Of a DNA stretch of 64,000 nt, positions 22,310 through 32,547 are shown piece by piece. Below the pieces are notes generated by a model that was not told the DNA's origin, ran no database searches, and saw only the letters and a list, made by a program, of their open reading frames with translations. A program made the translations under genes and the position numbers. This DNA is from Adiantum capillus-veneris (lineage: Eukaryota; Streptophyta; Polypodiopsida; Polypodiales; Pteridaceae), in NCBI GenBank assembly GCA_014529385.2, contig CM043942.1, positions 51,716,274-51,780,273 on the forward strand, in the 5' to 3' direction. Position 1 is the first letter of the stretch. Each line of letters starts with the position of its first letter.

Positions 22310-22347
22310 CTAATACAATCACTCACAATTGTGAGTGGTTGTATTAG
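22310..22347. repeat. 38-bp near-perfect palindrome at the LINE 3' end
   Basis: CTAATACAATCACTCACAAT pairs with ATTGTGAGTGGTTGTATTAG with a single G-T mismatch. The core ACTCACAATTGTGAGT (22321-22336) has a counterpart at the 3' end of LINE copy C (44766-44781). Confidence 0.9.
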
Positions 22348-22372
22348 AAAGAGAAAATAGAAAATGCTATTC

Positions 22373-22692
22373 TTTAAGTCTCAAGGAACACAAAGAATGT
22401 ATTGTACCTAGTCCCTCTTTATTAGGAGAATATATAATATAGAATCCTTTTGGATGGGAGACAGGCTCCAAATAAATCAGGTTCTTAATTGTTGTCAATT
22501 TCTCTAGTTCTCTCTATTTTACAAGTATTGTTCATGCCAAGATAACTAGAGATAATGTTTATTTTGCTACTTTCAATCAAGTACTCTCCCTATGCTCATT
22601 AGAAGTTCTCTAAAAGAAATGATCACTACTGTCATTTTAATTCTGCAAAAATCAATGGTATTAGCCTAATTCCATTACATTGGTATTAGAGC
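22373..22692 (+). mobile_element. Chromovirus 5' LTR remnant and primer site
   Basis: TCAAGGAACACAAAGAATGT to CCATTACA (22679) aligns with 40058-40356 through CTTTTGGAKGGG, RGGCTCCAWATAAATC, CAATTGTTGTCAAT and TATTGTTCATGC. TGGTATTAGAGC (22681-22692) follows one base later: an initiator-Met primer site with one change. Confidence 0.8.
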
Positions 22693-23199
22693 TATTGGTT
22701 TCTCTTTTTAAGAAGAGAGGTCCTTTAGTTTTCCACAAAGGTTGGAGTTGTTCATTGCAAGAGGGTAAGTGGAACATGGATCTATTACCTCGGTTGGAAT
22801 GAACAGAGTTCAAGGTACACCATTGGGAACTATAGACTTAATAATGGAGTCTTTTGGGACTTTTCTTTGACGTAACCTTATTGAGCTACTGGCAAGCTTG
22901 ACACGAAGCATATCAATTGGACACTATTAGACCCTCTCCACTACTCTTTGCAATTAACAATCTCTAAACCATGTGTGTGGTTGCTTGAGTGCTAATTTTC
23001 AAAAGTTAAGAAGAGTAGAAACTAAGGTTTTGAAGTTGCCAAAGAACAAAGTAGCTTACACATAAATTTAGTTAGCATGGATGACAATAATAAAGAGAGT
23101 AGAATGAGATGATGTTTATTTTTCACATGAAGGTGCAACGAATGATGCCCCCATTTTTGTGAACTATCTTCTCACTAGGTTGCAACAAGCCATGGGCAA

Positions 23200-24972
23200 C
23201 CCACTTTACAAACTTAAGTTGCGCACCCATGGGATTCTCCAAACACCCCAGGTGGAGAGAGAGCTTAGGAAGCCTCTTGTTGAGACTTCCAAAAGAAGAT
23301 TCATCGGTGAGATAAGAGGAGGAACCAAATGAAAGAGAAAGAAGTGAATCTCCAAAGCCTTTGGAGGATGTGGCCTTGCAGAGATGGTGGTCCCAACGAT
23401 CTTCAATTCCTCCCAGGAGGAAAAGGGATCATATAGTACTTCTCCTCGCAATTCCAAGAAGGAAGGGAGGAATCAAAAGAAGAAAAGGGAGAGAAAGAGG
23501 TCACCCTCTTATCCATCTTCATCATCTTCTTCCTCTTCCAATGAAAGCAGCGGATTATCTCCTAATGAGTTCAAGAGGAGAGGCCATTGGAAGACTTATG
23601 CTACTTGGAAAAGGTCCTACAAGCTCAAGAAGTTCAAAGAGGGAGAAAAGAACATCTCTTATCTCACCTATCATGGCACCGTTGGTACCACGAGAGCAAA
23701 GTCTTGGTCTTTATCCAACAATTTAATGCAGCCTTTGGAGATGAAGGCTTCATGGAATCGTCTAAGCTAAGACATGTGCCCCTTGTTGGAAATTAATATA
23801 GCAACAAAAACAACAAAATTGAGGAGAAAGGAGTCTACAAAGGTAAGAATAAACTCTCTCTTGAAGAGTTATAGAGTTTTTGCAAAGACAACAAATGTTT
23901 CCAGTGTAGGGAGTAGGGACATGGCTATCGCACATGCCGCAAAAGGAATGCACACAACTGAGCCACCTAGGGCTTCTATGGTTGAAGCCCCAAAATTAAA
24001 AAAATTGTGGTTGCAAAGTATCTCCCATTTCCTATGCTTGGGAAAGGTGAGAGTGCATGATTCCTTTGTCCTTTTTTACCCTGGTTCATCTCACAACTTT
24101 ATATCAATGGAGTTGGCTACCAAGTTAGGCATACAAGCTTTTGAGATGAGAGACACTAGGACTATCGATGGGGCTTTCGAGGGACAAAACTCCTCTTTAC
24201 TCCCTTGATTGGCAAATTGAAACTTCATGTCCACAGCTATGTTGACAAAGAGGACTTTTTGATCTCCCCTCTCCAACATGAGGATGTTATCTTAGGGGCA
24301 CCATGGTTCAATTTCACGACTGCAAATATGAACTTCCCTAAAAGGAGAATATCTTTTTAATTATAGGAGAAAGAACATGTATATAGATGCTAATGAGTCA
24401 GGTCATACTATACCCCTTGTAAATACGCTTGCTTTTGATAAGTCAATGGAAAGCTCAATTTCTGTGTACATCATTTTTGTTAAAGTTTCCATAAATGATC
24501 CTAATGTTTTACTAAACAAAAATGGTAGGAATCAAGAGGAATTAGAGTTGTTTAATTTCCTAAATATATTCCAACATGTTTTTATCGATGATATATTTGG
24601 AGAGTTACCTCCAAAACGAGGGGATGATGACCGTACAATAGAGCTTCTACCTGGGAGCTCACCGCCCAATAAGCCTCCCTATCAAGTTGTATAAACTCAA
24701 GAGGAGTTCATGAGGCAAGTACATAAACTGGTTGAGAAAGGGATGGTGAAACCTAGCTCCTCTCCTTTCTGTTCACCAATCCTTCTAGTACAAAATAAGA
24801 CGGCACATACCGCACTTGATAGGATCACTATCAACAAAATAGATTTATCGTGCCATGGGTAAAAGACCTGTTTGACAAGTTACAAGGGTCTACCTACTTT
24901 AGCAGGATTAACCTTAAAGTGAAATACAAATAAGGATGATGAGATATGTAAAGACCTCTTTTTGCATGACGT
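23200..24972 (+). pseudogene. Chromovirus gag, protease and start of RT
   Basis: Gag segments lie in shifting frames: HWKTYATWKRSYKLKKFKEG region (23.58-23.65 kb), VLVFIQQFNAAFGDEGFMES (~23.7 kb), and a zinc knuckle CFQCRE*GHGYRTC at ~23.90 kb with an in-frame TAG inside. A retropepsin-like stretch FYPGSSHNFISMELATKLGI lies at 24.08-24.13 kb. The pre-RT linker IFGELPPKRGDDDRTIELLP (24.59-24.65 kb) and RT start VEKGMVKPSSSPFCSPILLV (24.73-24.79 kb) come next. The last bases before the insertion encode KTSFCMT, which resumes at 33703 as FGLYEYL. Multiple stops and shifts; non-functional. Confidence 0.82.
24969..24972. repeat. Target-site duplication, left copy (ACGT)
   Basis: ACGT precedes the left LTR and recurs at 33699-33702 after the right LTR. 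Removing the element and one copy restores the chromovirus RT reading frame. Five bases would be usual for Ty3/gypsy; only four match here. Confidence 0.75.
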
Positions 24973-25141
24973 TGTGAGCGGGATGAAAACACACACAGCG
25001 CCTCTATAACGACCCGACACACACTCTTGGAATGATACACACACACACTATGGGGCACCACTCAGCTTACACAACACACCTGGCCGAGACAGGGAACACA
25101 CCTCTGGAGTGAGAGGATAGAGACTATCCCCTTGCCCACTC

Positions 25142-25173
<32 letters not shown>

Positions 25174-26111
25174 CCTAAGCTCAAAAGAAGAGAATTTCTG
25201 ATGTTTAGATACAATTGAGCTTGGGCCAACACCAATGGGGCAAATAGCTCACACAATATGGGTAAAAGATACCAGATACAATCACAAATTGGAGCAAAAG
25301 CTTCACTCATAGGAGAAACTTACACAGCCAAAAAAGAAGAAAAAGAGTGAGGAATTTGGCAAAATGGATAGCGCCATCGCGTTCGAAACGGCCCAAAACC
25401 CCAGTCTACAATGTCAAAGTGCTCAAATCCGACATCCGATGAGCAGTTTACGACCAAAACAGGCTCCAAAAACCCCAAAAGCACTCCTGCGGTTGTTCCT
25501 CCTCTCTTCTCCACGTTTTTTCTGGTCTTCTCTCTGTTTTTCCAGTTCCCACACTTAGCTTTATTACTTGGGCACCCTTGGACTTTTAGATGACCTCAAA
25601 CGGACCCCGAACAAGCCAAAAACTGACCTCGCAGTGCATAGTTGTCACCTTTTTGCATCATCCGCACACCTGGCACTCAGCTTTTCTCAATAATGCATCC
25701 CTCAACCATGTGAAGTAGCCCCAAAAAGTGGTCCTCATGATGACCTTTCTGCATAATTATCACAAGAAAACACCCACGTCGTGTCCGTACTTCTCCGCGT
25801 GCAAGTACTGACCCCATTCGACGTCCTGACGCCACTAGATGCCATCTGACGCACCTGCTTACCTCATGTCGTCGGCCCGCAGATAGCTGCCTCGAGAAGT
25901 TTTACATGCTACCAACTCCTCCTTATTGTAGAAAAAACACACTGGTACTGATAATAGTGAAAATCGTTGCACTATGTACACCTTGTCCTACCTGTACACA
26001 CGTGGGCCCCACGTAACCACCTGGCTATGGAAATTGGGCAATCCTTTATTCGATGCACCATGCATGTGTATGTACATATGCGCAATCCCTTGCTCCAAAA
26101 AACTCCTGACA
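24973..26111 (-). mobile_element. Tat-like element 3' LTR (left)
   Basis: In plus orientation it begins TGTGAGCGGGATG and ends CTCCTGACA; on its own strand it begins TGTCAGGAG and ends CCCGCTCACA. It contains a CA/GT microsatellite (25144-25168). Short open frames inside (for example 25364-25593) are duplicated in the other LTR and are not genes. Confidence 0.92.
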
Positions 26112-26140
26112 TAATTTGCCCATCCCCTAGCCTACTAGAT
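26112..26140 (-). promoter_or_regulatory. Polypurine tract of the Tat-like element
   Basis: On the minus strand GTAGGCTAGGGGATGGGC lies just upstream of the 3' LTR start TGTCAGGAG, the expected second-strand priming position, although it is not a pure purine run. Confidence 0.5.
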
Positions 26141-26238
26141 CATTCATGATCAGCAGCAGCAAAAAGCGATATGAGACTCGCAGCGTCACAAGTCTCCTCA
26201 TCCTTCACCAACACTCCTTGATCCACATACAACTCATC

Positions 26239-27690
26239 TTACTCCACCATCATTAACCTGGCATGATATAATTTAAGACGCAATCCATTTACCCTTGACT
26301 TATGTAGAATCCCATCCAGGTTAGCCAACTGATATGTATCATTTGGAAAACACTCCACTACCTTGAAAGGGCCTTCCCACTTAATCTGAAACTTCTTTTG
26401 GAAGGTGTTGTCCAGCTTACTGTTGTAACGCAAAACTAATTCATGCTTCTTGATACCCTTACTTTTGACCTTTTCATTTATCTTTGCCAAAGCCTTATCC
26501 TGAATCTGCCGATAATGCTCCAATGCGCTCATCCTATCCAACTGAACCTCCTGTAACTGTAAGAGCCTCTCTTTGAATGCATTACTAGACGGCCCAAGTA
26601 GCTTCTCTAGCATCTTTACTGCAGGCAACTCTACTTCCACAGGCAATAGTGCTTCCTTTCCATATACCAAATGAAATGGAGTAAACCATGTACCTGTCTT
26701 CACCGAAGTACGGTAAGCCCATAATGCACTAAGCAATTCCAAATCCCAATTCTTTCCTTGGTGCTCTGTCACTTTCGAAAGAATCTGTACCAACTCACCA
26801 TTGAATCTTTCATTTAAGCCATTACACTGTGGGTAATAAGGAGTGTTATGCTGGTGCCTAATCTTCATCTTTGCACATAAAAAATCTAGCAGTTTAGCTC
26901 TAAAGCTAGGCCCCTTATCGGAAAGTAGCTCCAGTGGCACCCCAAACTTGCAACATATTTCATCATACACAAATTTTGCCACATCCTTTGTAGTGATCTG
27001 TTTTACTGCTATAGCCTCTGCCCATCTAGAGAGATAGTCCACTACAGTCAAAATATAGCTTTTGCCCCTACTTGTGATAGGTAACGGGCCTATTGCATCA
27101 ATTCCCCACTTTTCAAACACATCAAACGCCATAATGGTTTTTCGTAGCTCTGGCTTCAACACTCTCTTCCCAAATGGTTGACACCTATTGCAAGACCTAC
27201 ACCAATGGTGAACATCCTTGTGCAAACTAGGCCATACATACCCCTCTTGCAAAATCTTATGCAAGGTGATCTTTAGAGCAAAATGTCCACCACATGCGCC
27301 TTCATGATTCTCTTCCAACACTCTGTAAAGCTCCTCCCACCAAGGTACACGTCTCAACACGAGATCAGCCCCTTTCATGTATAAGACATCACCAATCAAT
27401 TTGTACCTGTATGCTCTACGCACAAAACCATACTTCTTAGACTTCTGAATCTCCTTTGGAATGATTCCTGTTAGCAAAAACTCCTCTTCTTGAGCCAAAC
27501 TTTCCCGGCCATGATAAAGAGGTAAAGTGGTCCTCAACACAAATAGCTCCCCAATCATGCCTTGAACTGCTTCATGTGCCTCTCCATTTAGAGCACGTTC
27601 AATGTGTCTGATGCTCCATGCTTCGAAATTTTTTAACAGGCCTTTAATTCTGAAGCACATTTCCTTCAATGAGGTGTTCTTGCTCTCCAT
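26239..27690 (-). CDS. Tat-like element integrase region
   Basis: A 483-codon open frame. The N-terminal ~90 residues are the end of the second RNase H and linker (HIERALNGEAHEAVQGM). The integrase zinc domain follows (HEGACGGHFALKITLHK, then CRSCNRC), then the catalytic core with WGIDAIGPLP (first Asp), LLSDKGPSFRAK (second Asp) and YYPQCNGLNERFNGEL (Glu), then a C-terminal domain ending FKVVECFPNDTYQLANLDG. It would join element cDNA to host DNA in the nucleus. All three catalytic residues and the HHCC ligands are visible, so this domain looks intact. No chromodomain is visible. The frame overlaps the preceding one by 25 bp through a frameshift. Confidence 0.9.
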   Translation of the reverse strand: MESKNTSLKEMCFRIKGLLKNFEAWSIRHIERALNGEAHEAVQGMIGELFVLRTTLPLYHGRESLAQEEEFLLTGIIPKEIQKSKKYGFVRRAYRYKLIGDVLYMKGADLVLRRVPWWEELYRVLEENHEGACGGHFALKITLHKILQEGYVWPSLHKDVHHWCRSCNRCQPFGKRVLKPELRKTIMAFDVFEKWGIDAIGPLPITSRGKSYILTVVDYLSRWAEAIAVKQITTKDVAKFVYDEICCKFGVPLELLSDKGPSFRAKLLDFLCAKMKIRHQHNTPYYPQCNGLNERFNGELVQILSKVTEHQGKNWDLELLSALWAYRTSVKTGTWFTPFHLVYGKEALLPVEVELPAVKMLEKLLGPSSNAFKERLLQLQEVQLDRMSALEHYRQIQDKALAKINEKVKSKGIKKHELVLRYNSKLDNTFQKKFQIKWEGPFKVVECFPNDTYQLANLDGILHKSRVNGLRLKLYHARLMMVE

Positions 27691-28157
27691 ACACCCAACA
27701 CTTGCTTCACCACTAACAAGGCATCACCTTTTATGCTCAACCTTCGAACCCCATGCTTCAAACAAATGTGTAGTCCGGCTTCCAGAGTAGCATATTCAGC
27801 CTCATTGTTACTATGAGCATCCAATTTGAACCCTCTCTTGCATACTAGCTTCCCCTGTGGATCATAAAGTGCTATACCCCCTGAAGCTACATCATGGCTC
27901 TTTCTGTATGAACCATCAAAGAAAAACACATGTGCATTGCTGATCTGTGGAACTTCTTCAACTACCTTTCTCACCACCTCTTCCTTAACAATAAGGGGAT
28001 TCTCCTTGTAGGTCAACAAATCAGCTAGGGTAGCCCTTGTACTATCTTCCACTAGAAAAGAGAACTCAAACTCTTGCAGCTCAATTACCCATTTCTTCAC
28101 CACATTTGACATGTTAGTGCCATTAATTAACTGTGGCAAAAAGGCATAACTCGTCAA
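27666..28157 (-). CDS. Second (archaeal-type) RNase H domain of the Tat-like element
   Basis: A 163-codon frame. The first ~60 residues (MSNVVKKWVIELQEFEFSFL) close the standard RT-connection/RNase H domain. From about residue 78 comes HVFFFDGSYRKS, then GGIALYDPQGKLVCKRGFKL, NNEAEYATLEAGLHICLKHG and IKGDALLVVKQVLG: the D-E-D pattern of archaeal-type RNase H (RVT_3). In Tat elements this extra domain lies between the usual RNase H and integrase, as here. It digests the RNA strand of the hybrid. The frame ends in a shift at ~27670 just before the integrase frame. Confidence 0.82.
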   Translation of the reverse strand: MTSYAFLPQLINGTNMSNVVKKWVIELQEFEFSFLVEDSTRATLADLLTYKENPLIVKEEVVRKVVEEVPQISNAHVFFFDGSYRKSHDVASGGIALYDPQGKLVCKRGFKLDAHSNNEAEYATLEAGLHICLKHGVRRLSIKGDALLVVKQVLGVWRARTPH

Positions 28158-28169
28158 GAAAACAAAAGG

Positions 28170-29221
28170 TCATGGTAGCAAGTAATGACGAAATCGTTGG
28201 CAAGAAAATATTACACTAGCCATCACTAGCTCTACTTCCGAGAACTTTCTCTCCGCTACCAACTTCACTCGGCTTGCACAATACACTGGCCTCATATAAT
28301 GGCTGCCCTTCCCCTTTTGCAATAGCATGGCTCCAATGGAATCATCCCCTACTGAGGGATTTACATAAAAAACTTTCTCCCAATCAGGAGCCTGCATGGC
28401 TGACAACCCCCCTAACACCTCTTCCGCCTCTTGAAACACTTGTCATCCCATTGCAATGGATCATGCTTTGCCACTTGTTGTAATGGATAAAGAATCTGAG
28501 AAGACAATGGAATAAACCTTGCCATGTACTTCACTTTTTGTATAAAGGTTGCCAATTGCTTCGTACTCGTAGGTGATGGAAGAAGAATAATAGACTTAAC
28601 CTTGTCTGGATCAGCCTCAATGCCATTTTCTGACACCATGTGGCCCAATAACTTCACCCTTGGCTGTGCTAGATGACATTTCTTTGGATTTAGTTGTCCT
28701 CCACATTCATCATATCGAGCCAATACCATCTGCAGCTTCTCATGGTGTTCAGCCCTACTGCTATAAACACAGAAGTCATCCATAAAAGCTTTAACACAAC
28801 TACCAATGAATGGTTCCAACACCCAATTTGCTCTTTCTTGATAGAAGGAAGGTCCATTTGACAACCCAAATGGCAATACTGTGTAGCAATAGCAGCCCCA
28901 TGGCGTAATAAAAATGGTCTTTGTGCGGTCTTTAAGAGCAATCTTCAATTGAAAATAGCTTGAAAAACCATCACACACACTGTACCTCTCATAACCTACC
29001 ACTGAATCCAAGATCTGATCAATGAATGGAAGAGGATATGGGTTCTTCTTAGTGGCTGCGTTTAGGGGTTTAAAATCTACAAAAATTCTCCACTTCCCAT
29101 CCTTCTTTGGACTGACTACAACTGGACTCACCCATTCTGTGGTCTCCACAGGGACTATGAACCCTGCCTTCAATAACTTGTCCACCTCTTCTCGCAAGGC
29201 TTCCATTTTCTCTTGACCCAT
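28170..29221 (-). CDS. Tat-like element reverse transcriptase and first RNase H
   Basis: Two frames joined by a shift near 28430. The 269-codon part has VSPVVVSPKKDGKWRIFVDF, YPLPFIDQILDSVVGYERYS, CYTVLPFGLSNGPSFYQER and the active site KAFMDDFCVY (MDD at residues 147-149). VKLLGHMVSENGIEADPDKV is the thumb. The following 89-codon frame (28439-28170) has KVFYVNPSVGDDSIGAMLLQ and VYCASRVKLVAERKFSEVEL, the RNase H-like connection domain (the first Asp is replaced by Asn at FYVNPS). Upstream it is preceded by an acidic linker. Confidence 0.88.
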
Positions 29222-29236
29222 ACTTCTTAGCCTTTG

Positions 29237-29599
29237 TCACACTGGCTTAGCACCTTCTTTCAGCTCTATATGCATCTCTTCACCCTTGAACCCTCTGATC
29301 TCTTCATATGAAGTAATGAACAAATCAAGAAAACTAGCCAGCATGTGCAAATATATCTCCTTCTCCATAGTTGAGAGGTCTCCACTAATCATTTGTGTCA
29401 TCAATTCCTGCTTCTTTGACAACTCAAACTTGGTTTGCATTAGCCCTTCAATCACTTCATAAGGCTCTTCACTTTCATCTTCAACCTCATTCGCAAATGC
29501 AACTAAACCAAACTCCTGGATTTCTTTGTCCATCAAAAGAAATGCAACATCAGCAGCCTCATCACTGTTGGTAGTGCTATCACTGTCCTCATCTGTCAC
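29237..29599 (-). CDS. Acidic linker between protease and RT
   Basis: A 120-codon frame, very rich in Asp and Glu at the start (TDEDSDSTTNSDEAADVAFL), then a helical part ending FKGEEMHIELKEGAKPV. It lies between the protease and RT of the same element, where gypsy polyproteins often have an unconserved spacer. The frame upstream to 29653 is also open and acidic. A stop (TGA) at 29237 separates it from RT. Confidence 0.6.
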   Translation of the reverse strand: MTDEDSDSTTNSDEAADVAFLLMDKEIQEFGLVAFANEVEDESEEPYEVIEGLMQTKFELSKKQELMTQMISGDLSTMEKEIYLHMLASFLDLFITSYEEIRGFKGEEMHIELKEGAKPV

Positions 29600-29653
29600 C
29601 GTGGAAGATTCTTCATCACTAGACTCATCCTCATCTTCATAAAGCTCCTCTAA

Positions 29654-31537
29654 TCATTTCCTTGTGTCCATATTATAAAGCTTCTTGGTACCTGTCTTTC
29701 CATAGAGGCTAATCGTACCATGTCGCCAATCTTGAACAGCTCCCACTGCACGTAACCATAGTCTACCCAGTATAATAGGATATGCTCCCAACCCTGTTGG
29801 CATCACATGAAAATCAACCACTGCCTTTGCATCATATGCCTCCACTTCTAAGCTCTTTACAACACCCAAGCATTTTACTTTTTGATGGTTTGCCAATCTG
29901 ATCCGAAAACCTGACACCCCAGCCACTGTGAGACCCATCTTCTCAACACATGAGTGTGTTATGACGCATATTTGGGCTCCGCCATCCACATAACCTTGTC
30001 CCAAATTTTTCCTTTTATGCCACACATCTACTATTGGAAAAATGTCTGGTAGCTCATCCATTGCCAACACCTTTACTGAACCTCTCTCTGGCTCTTTCTC
30101 CATTGGGTTAACCATCCTCTTCCACTGTCGCTTTAGCTTAGGCACCATCTCTATAAGCTGCCCAAAAGTAACACCTGCCTTCCTGTTCGTTAGATCCTCC
30201 TTCAAGTCATAGCTTAATTGCCCATCCCCTAGTGGAAAATCTGAAACATGAAACTTTCGACGAGCTCTCCTTTTCCTCTTGGCCTTGACATCCTCGCCTT
30301 CATGGCTCTTTCCTTTCTTCTTACTAGGACCTGGGGCACTTCTTCCTTCCTTATCCTCTGTGGTCATCTTCCCAATAGGCATCACTAATGTATCCTCTAG
30401 CTTTGATGCCTTCTCCAAGGTGACTACACTTAGCACTTTTGTCTTTCCCTTTTCCTCTTGGCTTAATCCACTGGTTCCTTCATCTCCCTTAATTTCGATG
30501 CCAAAATCATTTGACCTAGTTAACACCTGTCTTGGCAATGGATACATGTCTCCCCCCATCCTTGGTGGCTTATCACATTGCGGGCTGATGTGACCCAACT
30601 CTCCACAATTGTAACATGTGGACGTCTGCCTCCAAAACCTACCATTGCTTTGTCCAACACCATTCCTAGGTCTTTCTTCACCTCCTGGCTGATTTGCATA
30701 CCTCCCTCGACCTCGATTATTTCCCACTTGACCTAGCATGTTTAGGCTGAGATTCTTCATCAAATCTACCACTTGCCTCATATCTTGCCTTAGCCCATCA
30801 TCTTGCACCGATGTAGTGACCACTGCTGGCATAACCTGAGTAGTAACAGGAACCACTGGTTCATGATGAACCCCTGGCATGTGACCTTGTAAAGAGTCCA
30901 TAGGCTGAAATTCAGACCTCATGGGCAAAGACTCCACCCCTAACTAGCTCATTTTCCTCAACTTCCACTCTTTGTTCCTTGCTACCTCCAATGCATCTTC
31001 ATATGTCCTAGGCTTCTTTAGCTCCACTCTCCAACGTATATTCTCCCAAAGACCAGCCAAGAACCTATCCTTCTTCATCATGTCAGGCGGGGGGACCTGT
31101 GGTGCTAAGGCCTTGCACATCCGCTCCCATGCCAATGAAAACTTACGTATGTACGCATCTACTGGCTCACCTTCCTTTTGCACCAAAGCCTATACTTCTT
31201 GCCACACTTTGTCAGGATCTTCTATCTTCACAAACTCCACTTTTAACCCATGTCGTAGATTGTCCCAACTCAACCTTACAGGTGGATCAGCCACACGCAA
31301 CTCCTCTTCAAATGCTTTAGACCAAACTCGTGCATCACTCTTCAAACAAATTTGGAGAAGGCGTAACATTTGCGCAGGGTCATGAATCTGGTTGCTAATG
31401 CAGGCAACCTCCATCTTTTCCAAAAATTCTTCCACATCTTCATCACTTCTTCCATGAAACTCCGGATAAGAGTAAGCCATGGCTACCCAAGTTATAATGC
31501 TTTCAGAACCCCTTCGAACACACGTGCAAGAACCCAA
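29654..31537 (-). pseudogene. gag: Tat-like element gag and protease, two in-frame stops
   Basis: The coding frame runs from 31537 with TAG at 31187-31189 and again at ~30941-30943, all in one frame. The N-terminal Gag part has MAYSYPEFHGRSDEDVEEFL, ARVWSKAFEEEL and VQKEGEPVDAYIRKFSLAWE. The third segment (427 codons from 30937) has a CCHC knuckle at residues 108-121 (CYNCGELGHISPQC), a basic stretch AKRKRRARRKF (~219-228), and a retropepsin-like site GYVDGGAQICVIT (~315-327; the usual D-S/T-G is D-G-G). ILGRLWLRAVGAV is the second protease block. Two stops mean that Gag cannot be made full length without readthrough; the rest is well conserved, so the damage is recent. Confidence 0.85.
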
Positions 31538-32523
31538 AACTTCTCACTACCCAATCCCCAAAAACTTCAATGGAGCTCAACTTTAGATAAGGACAAACAC
31601 ATGCACATCAAATGAGTTTTCATAGTTAATCATCGGAATGACAACAGGCAAAGGACATTCCAAGATCTCTCTTAATCTTCTTGGCCCGAACATGAAGACT
31701 ATGCGCTGCTGGAAAAAGATCTTCCTGGACACCTGAACATTTATCTAGATTCTTTGAGTTAAATGAAAAGGAGTGAATTGAGGGCCATTTTGATCATCCA
31801 TAAAAGCCAACCATGCATCTCCCAAGAAAGCACACCTGTCTTATCCTCTGATTTTGCCAAAATTTTAGCAGAATAACAGTATAAATGGCTCAAAAGACCA
31901 AAAAACCAGCCATCATAACTTGGAAAAATTTTGACAGAGTTTCCCCAGAAGTAGAGCAGTAGGAACCCAAAATATAGACTGTATATGTATGCATAAACTG
32001 TCAACAATAGAACTCGAGCATCAAATAGGACTCACTAGTACATAGCCTATGGTGAGGTCACGAAAAGGGTGCTCCATCTACCTGTATCACCGAAAGGATC
32101 TCCACATTTGAGAATCCCCCAGCTCAATAAAACCTCACGCTATCGACCCTCACACGAAGGCTAATGCAAATCGCGTATAGTCAAGTCTTAGAAATGACTA
32201 TCTTCCAGACCAAGTCTCAGAAATGGCTGAGAATGCCAAATAAGACCATATATGGCTCCACAAAGGCGTACCATGGCAGTTTCCACAAGTAACGTACAAT
32301 CCAACAGACAATGCGCTCAAACAGGTGCCAAGTGATGCATACCCACAACAACTGCAAGTGACACCAATGCTAGTATATCACTGTACTCCAGCTACTTGTA
32401 CCTGTGTGAATCACCTATACCTGTACCTATAACCTGTAACCTGTAACCTGTAATCAGCAACATGTAACCTGTAATGCCGAATCTCGAAGCTTGAAGCTCG
32501 AAGCAGAAGGTACTCGAAGAAGA
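31538..32523 (-). other. Leader between primer site and gag
   Basis: About 1 kb of untranslated leader of the Tat-like element. A short imperfect direct repeat ACCTGTAACCTGTAACCTGTAA (in shorter units ACCTGTA) lies at 32401-32475. No gene. Confidence 0.7.
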
Positions 32524-32541
32524 TCCTCCGTGGGGGCGCCA
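32524..32541 (-). promoter_or_regulatory. Primer-binding site, TGGCGCC type
   Basis: Six bases after the 5' LTR the minus strand reads TGGCGCCCCCACGGAGG. Sites starting TGGCGCC are typical of plant Tat/Athila elements; the exact tRNA is not assigned here. Confidence 0.7.
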
Positions 32542-32547
32542 AAAGAA

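Noticed and set aside
25364-25593. Small ORF repeated at 32949-33178
   Set aside because: It lies in both LTRs of the Tat-like element and carries no domain; the pair reflects LTR duplication.
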